64,000 nt of DNA from Alistipes communis (GTDB taxonomy: Bacteria; Bacteroidota; Bacteroidia; Bacteroidales; Rikenellaceae): NCBI RefSeq assembly GCF_006542665.1, contig NZ_AP019735.1, positions 1,116,001 to 1,180,000 of the forward strand, read 5' to 3'. Under the pieces are notes generated by a model. That model was not told the DNA's origin. It did not search any database and saw only the letters and a list, made by a program, of their open reading frames with translations. Below, piece by piece: positions 1 through 8,044 of the stretch; within the stretch, counting starts at the first letter, position 1, and each line of letters opens with the position of its first letter. Made by a program: the position numbers and the translations under genes.

Positions 1-443
1 AGGTAGCGTGCGACAGCGTGAAATGTCCGCCCGCATCGGCAGTCGCATAACCGAAATCACCGTTGGCGCCCAGCTGCAATTCACCGGCCGCCGCCTGATT
101 CTGGCGGGAAGGGACGACGGCCCGCGCCCCCTCGCCCGTCATATTGTAGTAGACTTCGTAGGGAGCTTCGCCCGTCAGTTCGGAAAATCCGAAGCTCGCC
201 GCAGCGCCTGCGGTTCCCGCTTCGGAGCTCTGCACGCCGTTGACCCATATCCGGTCGTCGGCGCTCCACAGAAACGGAATCGCCGCGCCGTCGACGGCGC
301 CCGCCGACGTTCGCGTGGAAGAACCGGACACACCGGTCAATTCGACAGCGCGGCCGCCCCGAACCGCCCCTGCTTCCTCTTCGAACTCCGAGGAACAGGC
401 CGCCAGCAGCAATCCGCACAAAAAGGGTAAATAACGTTTCATA
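1..443 (-). CDS. Surface lipoprotein, partial (fimbrillin-like N-terminal domain)
   Basis: The reading frame starts at the ATG complementary to 441-443 and runs off the left edge, so only about 147 residues are visible. It opens with a lipoprotein signal peptide (MKRYLPFLCGLLLAACS, lipobox LLAAC). The following part closely resembles the N-terminal domain of the leucine-rich lipoprotein just upstream: both have a ...WSA-D-IWV motif followed by a YNMTG motif and a NGDFGYATA motif. This is inferred to be a third member of the same surface-protein cluster, 86 bp downstream of it on the same strand. The C-terminal part is outside the window, so whether it also carries leucine-rich repeats is unknown. 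Confidence 0.75.
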
Positions 444-529
444 TCGTATGCGTTTGAAATACGGGGGAACGCCGGAGCCCGATTTCCGGCTCCGACGTCT
501 CTCCCGCAGAGAGTTGACTTCCGCCGGAT

Positions 530-3500
530 CTATTTCCACGTGCCGGTCGGTTCCACGTCGTAGACGAACGTAAAGTTGTAGGGAGCCATGGTCAGCTGCA
601 CCCAGCCCGAATTCACATAGCCGCCGCCCGTACTCAGCGACGGGTCGTCGCTCTCGGGCAGATGGATGACGCGGGTCTCCGCCTTGCTGCCGGCGATGAT
701 CTCGTACGATCCGCCGAACGGTCCGGAACCGTAAGACTCCTCCAGCGTCGGCGGAGTGGTCGCACGGCAGATGATCTCGCCCAGCAGCGGACAACCGCCC
801 TGACCCGTCCCCGTCCAGTCGTATCCGGTAAAACTGTAAGTTCCGATCTCCTTCATGCCGCGGCCGAACGAAACGCTCCGCAGATTGTAACAATCGGCAA
901 AGGCATTCTGTCCGATGGATTCCGTCGCATCGGGGAAGATCAGCGCCGTCAGCGCCGAACACCCACTGAACGCTGCGGAACCGATCGTTTTCAGTTTGGT
1001 GCCGAAGGTGACCTTCGCCAGCGACTTGCAACCGTTGAAGGCATTCGAGCCGATCGTCGTGACCTCGGTGGGCAGCACGACCTGCGTCAGCGGGCAGCCC
1101 TGGAACATCGCGTTAGTGATCTTCGGCACATATTCGTCGAACGTGACGCTCGCGAGCGAAGCGCACGACGCATAGGTATTGATGTCGTAGGTGATAGCCG
1201 CCGAAACGTGCGCCCTGATCAGACCCGATCCGCTGAAAACATGCTTCGCTACGGCGGTAATATTCTTCGGCAGCACGATGTCCGACAGATTTTTGTTGTC
1301 CCTGAATACGGCGGGAAAAGTCGCGCTCTCGTAGACGGCTTCGCTCAGATCGACGGTCGCCGCGGCGGACAGTCCCTTGACGGCGGCGGCCACCGCACTC
1401 AGCTGCGATGCGCTCATCGCCGTATTGTCCCCTGCCGTCTTGACGAAGAGCGTCGAGAAGGATGCCGGAAGTTCCGCAGACCACTTGTCGCCGGCCGAAA
1501 CACGGTAGTAGACGCCTTCGCTCAGGTAGTCGTCACCCAACGCGGCGAACGTATAACCGCTGCACGCCGCAGTCCACGCCGAATAGGCGTCGACCGACGG
1601 GACGTGGACGGTCCTGGCGCCCTGAACCGAAGCGCCCGCCCCCGCAAAACTGTCGGCCGCGACCGTCGGAGCCGTCGTCGGCTCGCAGTAGATGTGGGCC
1701 AAAAGCACGGCATTCTCGAAAGCCTTGCTGCCGATCGAAGCGAGCGCGTCGCCCGAAACGGTCAGCGTGTTGAGCTTCGACCAACCGGCGAACGCACCGG
1801 CGCCGATCGCCTCGACCGTCTTGGGAATCGTCAGCCGTTCGATGACGTCGTTCCCTGCGAATGCTCCGTCGCTGACGGCCGTAATGCCGGCTCCGAACTT
1901 GACGGAGGCAAGAGTCGGATTACCCGCAAAGACCTCGCTGCCGAGCTCCGTCACATTGTCGGGCAGCACCAGCGCCGTCAGGCCGCAGTCGGCGAACGCC
2001 CTGTCGCCTACGGTCGTCACGCCGCTGCCCAGCGAAAGGTCGGCGAGCTTCGAACACCCCTCGAACGCACCCGCATCGACGGCGGTCACCGAAGCGGGAA
2101 CCGTCAGCGACGTCAGCGACGTGCACCCCTTGAAGCTCTCGGCGGGAACGGTGCCGATCGAACCGAGTTCGACCTCAGCCAGCGCCGGACAGTCGCGGAA
2201 CGCCTTCGCACCGAGCGTCGTACCTCCGAGCGACACCTCGGTCAATCCGCTGGCGGCGAAAGCTTCGTCGCCGATGCTCTTCACATTGCCCAGCGCGATC
2301 TCCGACAGCGCAGCACAACCGCTGAACGCCTTGTCGGCGATCGATGCGACGGACGAAGGCAGCGTGACCTCCGCCAGAGCGGAGCACCCTTCGAACGTAC
2401 TCGGCCCGACTGCGGCGACGCCCGACGGAACGACCGCCCTGGTCAGCGCCGTACACCCTTTGAAAGCCCCGTCGGCGATCGACGTCGTATTTTCGAAGAG
2501 ACGGATTCCGCCCAGCTTCTCATTACCGGCCAGCAAGGCAGGGAATTCGGCGGAAACATAGTCGGCCGTGCTGAAATCGAGCGTCGCGGGCGCCGACTGC
2601 GCCGCGAGTCTGGCGACGACGGACTGCAACGCCTCGGCCGAAATCGTCTGCTCGCCCACGGTGCGGACATAGAGCGCCGAGAAGGTGTCGGGCATCGTCG
2701 TCGTCCACTTCTCCTCGCGCGAAACGCGGTACCAGACACCGTCGGTCAGCTCCTGATCGCTGATGTCTTCGAGGATGTATCCCTGACCGATCACGGACGC
2801 CCACTCTTTCTCATAAGCCTCGTAAGAGGCCGCCGGAACATAGAGGTATTTCTTTCCCTCGACATTTTTGCCGATGCCGTCGAACGGCGTCTGCCCCAGC
2901 TCCGGCGGCGTCTGCGCACGGCAGGTGATGCTCTTCACGTTTCCGCTCTTATCGGAATAGCCGTAAAAAGCATTCCGTCCGACTTCGGTCACCTTCTCGC
3001 CCAGAACGATCGTCGTACAGCCGCAATCCCGGAACGAATAATCGGTAACGACCGGAATATCGATCGTCACATCGGCCAGCGAATGACATTCATCGAACGA
3101 GTTGGTGCCGATCGTCTCCAACGTCTCCGGAAAGGAGATGCTCCGCAATGCGTTGTTTTTGTAGAATCCCATATTGCCGATCGTCTTCAAGGCCGAGGGA
3201 AGTTCGACCGTTTCGAGTACGCTGCAATAGGCGAACGTCTCATTGGGGATAGCGGTCACTCCGTCGGGAATACGGACGGATTTGAGCGCCGAGCAATTCA
3301 TGAAAGCCTGCGAACCGAGCGTGGTCAGCCCTTCGGGCAGTTCGATGCTCTCCAATGCCGAACATTTGTTGAAAGCCCCCGAATCGATCGTCTTCACTCC
3401 GGCGGGAATCGTCACGCTCTTCAAACCCGTACATCCGGCGAAGAGGCTGCGCGAAAGCGTCGTGATCTTTCCGGGCACGACGACGTCGGCCAGCGCCTTG

Positions 3501-4765
3501 CAGTCATAGAACGCATACTCGCCGATCGAAGTCAGCGTGGAAGGCAACCGGACGGACACAAGTTTCGAGCAGCCCGAGAACGCCCGCGCCGCGATCTCGG
3601 TCAACCCGTCGGGCAATGCGACCGTCTCCAATCCCGTACAACCGTAGAACGCTGTCGCATAGGTGCCCGTCGAGGGCATCGTCAGGATATTGCAGGGCAG
3701 CGAAATCTCCCGCAGCGTCGTCTTGCGCGAGAAGACCGTCGGGAACTCCGCGGCTTCATAGGTCGCCTCGGCGAAATCGAGCACCGCGCCCGCCTTCAAC
3801 CGCGAAGCGATCGCCGAGAGGTCGGCGGCGGCGAGTTTCCCTTCGCCCAGCGTCACCGCTTTGAGATAGGTGACCGATTCGGGAATCTCCTCCGCAACAC
3901 CGTTTTCGGTCAGGTAGAAGACGCCGTCGCGCTTGCAGTCGGCGGCAGCGATCGTAGCCGATATGCGCAGCGTGCCGGCCGGCGCGAGTCGCCGGCCGGC
4001 ACGGCTCTGCATGTAGACCGAACCGTCGGCGAAGGTGTAGACGACCGAGACTGTCGCCTCCGACAGATCGGCCGGATAGAGCACCATGGCGGCGAATACC
4101 TCGGTGTCGCTGTGCTGCGTCGGCAACGCGACGCCTTCCCCGCCGAGATTCAGCGTGACGGACGACGAACCCTCGCACGCACCGAGCGCACCCTCCGCGA
4201 AGACCGCCTCGCCGGCGATGGCATGGCCGCCCGACACGCTCAGCGAAATCGATTCGAGCCTGGCCGTCACGTCGGCCGAACTTACGTCGAACCAGACGTA
4301 GGAGGTCGCGTGGTTCAGCACGAACGTACGGTTGGCATCGGCCGTCGCATAGCCGAAATCGCCGTTGCGCCCCAGATCGGGACGACCTGCCTCCGTCTGT
4401 GTCTGTTCGGCGGGGATCGACGCCGTGCGGGCGGCGGAACCCGTCATGTTGTAGATCACGTCGTAGGAATCGGCTGCGGCGACGGATTCGAAAACGAAGG
4501 CGCCCTTTTCGCCGGAGGATTCGAGCGGCTCGCTCTTGACGTCGCCGACCCAGATGCAGTCGCCGGCGCTCCACCGGAACGGCACGACTCCCTCGGATGC
4601 CTCGCCGAATCCGGTACGGGTAACCTCTCCCGAAAGACCGGTCAAAACGACTTTTCCGCTCTCGACGGGACGGGCGGGTTCGACATCGGCATCCCGCGTA
4701 CATCCCGCGAGGGCCAGCATCGAACCGCAGGCAATATATAAGTACTTTTTCATCGGATTTCTCAT
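530..4765 (-). CDS. Large BspA-type leucine-rich repeat surface lipoprotein
   Basis: The product is 1411 residues. It has a lipoprotein signal peptide (MKKYLYIACGSMLALAGC; a start at 4753 is equally possible). Residues about 25-275 resemble a fimbrillin-like domain. Three successive modules follow, beginning near residues 280, 672 and 1080. Each has a linker of the type DGVxYRVS...TLDFSTADY, then many 23-residue LRR_5 (BspA/TpLRR) repeats of the form ...AFxGCxxLxxVxLPxxVxxIG, and in the first two a cap with a P-x-x-Y-x-A-W motif. Such proteins are surface-exposed adhesins or binding proteins in Bacteroidota. The gene starts 8 bp after the DUF4988-like gene, so they are probably cotranscribed from the region behind the cobalamin riboswitch. 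The ligand is unknown. Confidence 0.85.
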   Translation of the reverse strand: MRNPMKKYLYIACGSMLALAGCTRDADVEPARPVESGKVVLTGLSGEVTRTGFGEASEGVVPFRWSAGDCIWVGDVKSEPLESSGEKGAFVFESVAAADSYDVIYNMTGSAARTASIPAEQTQTEAGRPDLGRNGDFGYATADANRTFVLNHATSYVWFDVSSADVTARLESISLSVSGGHAIAGEAVFAEGALGACEGSSSVTLNLGGEGVALPTQHSDTEVFAAMVLYPADLSEATVSVVYTFADGSVYMQSRAGRRLAPAGTLRISATIAAADCKRDGVFYLTENGVAEEIPESVTYLKAVTLGEGKLAAADLSAIASRLKAGAVLDFAEATYEAAEFPTVFSRKTTLREISLPCNILTMPSTGTYATAFYGCTGLETVALPDGLTEIAARAFSGCSKLVSVRLPSTLTSIGEYAFYDCKALADVVVPGKITTLSRSLFAGCTGLKSVTIPAGVKTIDSGAFNKCSALESIELPEGLTTLGSQAFMNCSALKSVRIPDGVTAIPNETFAYCSVLETVELPSALKTIGNMGFYKNNALRSISFPETLETIGTNSFDECHSLADVTIDIPVVTDYSFRDCGCTTIVLGEKVTEVGRNAFYGYSDKSGNVKSITCRAQTPPELGQTPFDGIGKNVEGKKYLYVPAASYEAYEKEWASVIGQGYILEDISDQELTDGVWYRVSREEKWTTTMPDTFSALYVRTVGEQTISAEALQSVVARLAAQSAPATLDFSTADYVSAEFPALLAGNEKLGGIRLFENTTSIADGAFKGCTALTRAVVPSGVAAVGPSTFEGCSALAEVTLPSSVASIADKAFSGCAALSEIALGNVKSIGDEAFAASGLTEVSLGGTTLGAKAFRDCPALAEVELGSIGTVPAESFKGCTSLTSLTVPASVTAVDAGAFEGCSKLADLSLGSGVTTVGDRAFADCGLTALVLPDNVTELGSEVFAGNPTLASVKFGAGITAVSDGAFAGNDVIERLTIPKTVEAIGAGAFAGWSKLNTLTVSGDALASIGSKAFENAVLLAHIYCEPTTAPTVAADSFAGAGASVQGARTVHVPSVDAYSAWTAACSGYTFAALGDDYLSEGVYYRVSAGDKWSAELPASFSTLFVKTAGDNTAMSASQLSAVAAAVKGLSAAATVDLSEAVYESATFPAVFRDNKNLSDIVLPKNITAVAKHVFSGSGLIRAHVSAAITYDINTYASCASLASVTFDEYVPKITNAMFQGCPLTQVVLPTEVTTIGSNAFNGCKSLAKVTFGTKLKTIGSAAFSGCSALTALIFPDATESIGQNAFADCYNLRSVSFGRGMKEIGTYSFTGYDWTGTGQGGCPLLGEIICRATTPPTLEESYGSGPFGGSYEIIAGSKAETRVIHLPESDDPSLSTGGGYVNSGWVQLTMAPYNFTFVYDVEPTGTWK

Positions 4766-4772
4766 TTATCGG

Positions 4773-5669
4773 TTAGTTCCACTCCTCCCAGTCGCTCGAA
4801 CCGGCGTTGTTGTCGTCGAACACCGGAAGATTGACTTCGACCGCAGCGACGACCGTCGCCGTAGCGCCCACGGCGACGACCGTCACCTTGCCGCTCTTTT
4901 CGGCATAGATATTCCCTTCGACGGGAGCCGTGATCGACAGCACGTCGCCGTCGAGCGAAGCGCGCCACCCGTCGGGCTTCGAAATCGAATAGCTCTCGAC
5001 GCCCTTCTGCGTGACGGCCAGTTTTTCGGTCTGTCCGTATTTGAGCGTCAGTGTTGTGCGCTCGATGACGAAGTTCACCTCTTTGGCTTTGGGCAGCCGG
5101 ATCGTCTCGCCTCCCGCAAGGATGAAAATCACCTCGTCGTCGGTCTGCCGTACATCCTCGAAGAACGAATCACCGTCTTCGCCGACCGCCTTGACCGGTT
5201 GGCCGTCGGCACCTTTGACCGGCTCGCCGTCGATCGTCCAATAGCCCTCCTCGTCGACCGAAGGGGTTTTGCCGTCCTGCCCCGCCACCGGAATCTTGCT
5301 GCCGGCATCGTCCAGCAACCACTCGTCGGCGCCGCCCAGCGTCCAGTAGTAGACACCCTCGAACCTGGCGATACCCAGAACAGGAGCGTCGGCGCCTTTC
5401 TCGCCGTCGCGGATCGTGATGGTCTTGCCGTCGTTGAACGTAATCGACCAACCGTCGTCCGACTCCGTATAATTCGTAATGAACTTGTTGCCGTTCAGGG
5501 CGTCGACGAGCGTCTTCAACGAATTCACCTGCTCCTTCATCGAGGCGATCTCCTGTCTGATGTCCGCGATCTCCTGACGGAGTCCGGAGTCGTCGTACTC
5601 GTCCGAACAGCTCCATGCTGCCGCTGCACAACATGCCGCGAACGCCAATAGCGTAAAGATTTTCTTCAT
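4773..5669 (-). CDS. DUF4988-like lipoprotein with coiled coil
   Basis: The product is 298 residues from the ATG at 5669, chosen because it yields a lipoprotein signal peptide (MKKIFTLLAFAACCAAAAWSC); a longer frame to 5768 would put about 33 unlikely residues in front. After the signal comes a short heptad-like helix (residues about 25-55: LRQEIADIRQEIASMKEQV), typical of DUF4988/PL29 N-terminal regions. Collagen-like G-x-D-G-x-x-P segments follow (QDGKTPSVDEEGYW, GADGQPVKAVGEDG) and then a beta-sandwich, BACON-like C-terminus. The protein is probably exported to the cell surface. It is the first gene after the cobalamin riboswitch and is followed closely by the leucine-rich lipoprotein. Function unknown. 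Confidence 0.8.
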   Translation of the reverse strand: MKKIFTLLAFAACCAAAAWSCSDEYDDSGLRQEIADIRQEIASMKEQVNSLKTLVDALNGNKFITNYTESDDGWSITFNDGKTITIRDGEKGADAPVLGIARFEGVYYWTLGGADEWLLDDAGSKIPVAGQDGKTPSVDEEGYWTIDGEPVKGADGQPVKAVGEDGDSFFEDVRQTDDEVIFILAGGETIRLPKAKEVNFVIERTTLTLKYGQTEKLAVTQKGVESYSISKPDGWRASLDGDVLSITAPVEGNIYAEKSGKVTVVAVGATATVVAAVEVNLPVFDDNNAGSSDWEEWN

Positions 5670-5944
5670 AATACAAGATTTATTTGGTTTGGAATTTCGA
5701 TGCGCCGAAAAACGGCCGCGTCGGACAGGAGCGATCCGCAGACACACGATGCAGGGAGCGACGGCCATGCCGCGCTCCTCGCACTCCCGATTACCGATCC
5801 GTATGACATAACTACGCCGTTTGATTCCGTTTGCGGACTTACACGACGCAAGGGGAAGGGTGAAGAAATCGACAGAAAAATAGCACGCAGAAAACTATCT
5901 CGTGTGATTCCGACCCGAAACCCGCGGGTGTAAATCGTTCATCG
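5670..5944 (-). other. Untranslated leader between riboswitch and first gene
   Basis: About 275 bp separate the riboswitch from the DUF4988-like start codon. I see no convincing gene here on either strand. Short reading frames crossing it lack a start context and overlap the conserved riboswitch core. No clear intrinsic terminator was seen, so control may act on translation or through structures not obvious by eye. Confidence 0.4.
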
Positions 5945-6125
5945 AGGCAGGTCTTCTGACTTATCCCGTCGACCGCGCCTTCCCGGTATTTCACCAGTGG
6001 CAAAGAATGCGATAGACTTCGCTCCCGAAAGGGAGGGGACTTACAGCAGCAGGTACTGTCGCGGATTCTCACCGCGTTCCCTATTAATTCCGACAGGAGA
6101 AGACTCCCGTTGCGGAAACCTTGAC
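5945..6125 (-). promoter_or_regulatory. Cobalamin (adenosylcobalamin-type) riboswitch
   Basis: Read on the minus strand, this stretch shows the conserved cobalamin riboswitch blocks in order. They are a 5' stem with AATAGGGAA-, GGTGAGAATCCGCGACAG, CCTGC.GCTGTAAG, the B12-box core GCCACTGG (complement of 5994-6001), CGGGAAGG and finally ATAAGTCAGAAGACCTGCC. The order and spacing match the family well. The sensed ligand should be a cobalamin. The next genes downstream on the same strand are the DUF4988-like and leucine-rich lipoproteins at 5669-530; no btuB-like receptor or corrinoid enzyme is visible between them. Control of those genes is inferred from position. Confidence 0.93.
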
Positions 6126-6296
6126 GCGGCAAAGGTATGAAAAAACGATCGGAATTCGCAAATTCCGTTTCACTTTTATTTCATTTCCGCCGTTTTCATG
6201 CGGATTCGTCGCCGCAGGGCCGGCGAACGCCGCTGCGCCGGCCGGCCTATGCCCGCCCCGCATGCGCAGCGGCTTCATTTTCCGGCAAAATAGTTG

Positions 6297-6304
6297 TATC
6301 TTTG
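6297..6304 (+). promoter_or_regulatory. Bacteroidota -7 promoter box (TATCTTTG)
   Basis: TATCTTTG matches the Bacteroidota TAnnTTTG consensus. The expected transcription start, a few bases downstream, would fall almost on the XerC/D start codon at 6311, suggesting a leaderless or very short-leader mRNA. No clear -33 TTTG was found. Confidence 0.6.
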
Positions 6305-6310
6305 TCGTAA

Positions 6311-7267
6311 ATGCTCCCCGAATTCCTGACATACCTCGAAGCCGAACGCCGTTACTCCCCGCTCACTATCCGCAACTACCGCCGCGACATCGAACGGTTT
6401 CTGGCGTGGCTGGGAGTCGACGAGGCGTCGTTCGACCCTTCGCAACTGCGCACCGAGGACATTCGTGAATGGATTCTCTACCGCACCGAAAAATCGCACA
6501 TCGGCCCGGCGTCGATGAACCGCGAGGTGTCGTCGCTTCGGGCATTGTGGCATTACCTGCGCCGGCAGGGAATCGTCACGCAGGATATCTTCCGGAGCGT
6601 CCGTTCGCTGCGTACGCCGCGCCGTCTGCCCGTCTTCGTCCCCGAAAGCCGCATGGCCTACGTGATCGCCGACATCAACGGACGCGCCGGCAGCGAAGAT
6701 TTCGTCACCGTGCGCGACGCGCTGACCGTGGCCATGTTCTACGGCTGCGGAATCCGCCTCGCGGAACTGATCGCCCTCAACCGCAACGACTTCTCGGACG
6801 ACTACCGGCAGGTGCGCATCCGCGGCAAGGGAGACAAGGAGCGCATCGTCCCGCTGGTCGATCCTCTGCGGCGCATTCTGGTCCATTACCTCCAACTGAT
6901 CGAGCGGCAAAACATTTGCAATTCTCAGGAAAAAGCACTAATTTTAACACTGAAAGGAGCGCGCATTTCACGGAGCGTCGTGCGGCGCATCGTGGAACAG
7001 GCGTTGAACAAGGAGGGCATACAGGGAAAAAAGAGCCCCCACGTACTGCGGCACACCTTTGCGACGCATCTGCTGAACCACGGCGCGGACATGCGCGAAA
7101 TACAGGAGCTGTTGGGACACTCCTCGTTGCAGGCCACGCAGGTCTACACCCACAACAGCATCACCCGTTTGCAGGAGATCTACGTCAAGGCGCACCCCCG
7201 CGAGCGGAGAAAGGAAGAGATTGAAACCCCGTGCGACGCTGCCACAGAGGACACGCAAGCACGGTAA
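6311..7267 (+). CDS. Tyrosine recombinase of the XerC/XerD type
   Basis: A 318-residue tyrosine recombinase. An N-terminal SAM-like core-binding domain (about 1-90, YSPLTIRNYRRDIERFL) precedes the catalytic domain. The catalytic residues are visible: Arg in CGIRLAEL, Lys in RGKGDKERIVP, His/Arg in HVLRHTFATHLLN, His in LLGHSSLQ and the nucleophile Tyr in ATQVYTH. Length and motifs fit chromosomal XerC/XerD, which resolve chromosome dimers at dif; no mobile-element features surround it. The start follows a TATCTTTG promoter box very closely. HPF follows 29 bp downstream, a common neighbour arrangement in Bacteroidota. Whether it is XerC or XerD cannot be decided by eye. Confidence 0.88.
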   Translation: MLPEFLTYLEAERRYSPLTIRNYRRDIERFLAWLGVDEASFDPSQLRTEDIREWILYRTEKSHIGPASMNREVSSLRALWHYLRRQGIVTQDIFRSVRSLRTPRRLPVFVPESRMAYVIADINGRAGSEDFVTVRDALTVAMFYGCGIRLAELIALNRNDFSDDYRQVRIRGKGDKERIVPLVDPLRRILVHYLQLIERQNICNSQEKALILTLKGARISRSVVRRIVEQALNKEGIQGKKSPHVLRHTFATHLLNHGADMREIQELLGHSSLQATQVYTHNSITRLQEIYVKAHPRERRKEEIETPCDAATEDTQAR

Positions 7268-7296
7268 CCGATTGTCAAACTATAAAGGACAAGGCT

Positions 7297-7590
7297 ATGA
7301 ACGTACAGATTCAGTCAGTGAAATTCGACGCAGACAAGAAGTTGATCGAATTCGTGGAGAACAAGATGTCGAAGTTGGAACGTTTCGCCGACCGCGCCAC
7401 GGGCGCCGAGGTGATTCTCAAATTGGATAAGGATTTCGAAAAAGGAAACAAGGTAGCGACCATCACGCTGCACATGCCCGGCGAGGATATGGTGGCCGAA
7501 CACCGCGCCCGCGCCTTCGAGGAGGCGATCGACGAGGCGATCGACGCACTGAAACGCCAGATCGAGAAATTCAAGGAGAAGGTGAAATAG
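7297..7590 (+). CDS. hpf: Ribosome hibernation promoting factor, short form
   Basis: A 97-residue protein starting MNVQIQSVKFDAD. The HPF/YfiA fold is indicated by the N-terminal strand, the helix KKLIEFVENKMSKLERF, the EVILKLDKDFEKGNKVATITLHM strands and the C-terminal helix FEEAIDEAIDALKRQIEKFK. It binds the 30S subunit and stabilises inactive ribosomes in slow growth. It is the short form, lacking the C-terminal dimerisation domain of long HPF. The ATG at 7297 was chosen because the upstream in-frame extension overlaps the recombinase gene and has no family similarity. Probably cotranscribed with the recombinase. Confidence 0.9.
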   Translation: MNVQIQSVKFDADKKLIEFVENKMSKLERFADRATGAEVILKLDKDFEKGNKVATITLHMPGEDMVAEHRARAFEEAIDEAIDALKRQIEKFKEKVK

Positions 7591-7611
7591 CCGCACGGCG
7601 GCACGCTTGCG

Positions 7612-7644
7612 ACGGGAGGAGTCTTCGACGAGGATTCCTCCCGT
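7612..7644 (+). terminator. Hairpin after hpf, possible terminator
   Basis: ACGGGAGGAGTC and GATTCCTCCCGT form a roughly 11-bp stem just after hpf. There is no strong T-run, so termination is only plausible. Confidence 0.4.
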
Positions 7645-7742
7645 TCGCATTTCCCGAATCCGCACCGGCGGCTTCCGCAGCGATACCTTTATTATATGAA
7701 GTTCCTGCCGCCTGCGAAAAGACCGATACCATGCCGGTCGGA

Positions 7743-7751
7743 GGGGGGGGG
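7743..7751 (+). repeat. G9 homopolymer tract in intergenic DNA
   Basis: Nine consecutive G lie about 60 bp upstream of the promoter box for the Trp leader. Tracts of this length are prone to slippage, but this one lies outside any recognised gene or promoter element, so no effect is claimed. Confidence 0.7.
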
Positions 7752-7810
7752 TGGTGCAATCCATCCGCAACTTTTTTCCGGCAAAACGTACAACCTGCCG
7801 ATTTTTTATT

Positions 7811-7818
7811 TATATTTG
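7811..7818 (+). promoter_or_regulatory. Promoter -7 box of the tryptophan synthase transcript
   Basis: TATATTTG matches the Bacteroidota -7 consensus, placing the transcription start near 7825, about 20 bases before the leader peptide start at 7845. A -33 TTTG at the usual distance is not evident. Confidence 0.6.
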
Positions 7819-7844
7819 CCTCGAAGACATTTTTGAAGAGAAGC

Positions 7845-7907
7845 ATGTTCAGCAACCGCACGGCTCAGAATTGGTGGTGGCGCTCATTGGTTTTAAGTAA
7901 ACAATGA
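7845..7907 (+). CDS. trpL: Trp leader peptide (WWW)
   Basis: A 20-codon open frame reads MFSNRTAQNWWWRSLVLSKQ, with three consecutive Trp codons at 7872-7880 and a stop at 7905-7907. It lies between a good promoter box and the tryptophan synthase gene. It is followed by a terminator whose left arm can instead pair with the last codons of the peptide. This is the expected layout of a ribosome-mediated attenuator: stalling at the Trp codons when charged tRNA-Trp is scarce leaves 7895-7906 free. Its length, Trp run and position make chance unlikely. Confidence 0.85.
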   Translation: MFSNRTAQNWWWRSLVLSKQ

Positions 7908-7994
7908 CGCTGGCACTGCCGTGGATGGAACATACCGATCGCAAGAGTTAGGAATCCGTTGTTTACTTGACAAGTAACGACGGATTTCTTTTTT
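7895..7994 (+). promoter_or_regulatory. Trp attenuator: antiterminator and terminator
   Basis: The terminator stem is formed by 7953-7968 and 7972-7986 (AATCCGT-GTT-ACTT with its complement) followed by a T-rich run to 7994. The alternative partner of its left arm is 7895-7906 (AAGTAAACAATG), which can pair base by base with 7957-7968 over 12 bp including one G-U. The alternative partner covers the final leader-peptide codons and most of the stop codon. A ribosome finishing the peptide would block it and allow termination; a ribosome stalled on Trp codons would allow antitermination. The mechanism is inferred from the pairings. Confidence 0.83.
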
Positions 7995-8044
7995 GCCCCG
8001 CGCCGACCGCAAACCCGTAAAAACAATCAAATACCTTATCAGTC

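Noticed and set aside
662..4741. 1359-codon plus-strand ORF opposite the leucine-rich gene
   Set aside because: A mirror frame created by the GC-rich repeats of the minus-strand gene; Arg-rich composition and no signal or domain.
5839..6132. 97-codon minus-strand ORF
   Set aside because: It runs straight through the conserved cobalamin riboswitch core; a non-coding explanation fits better.
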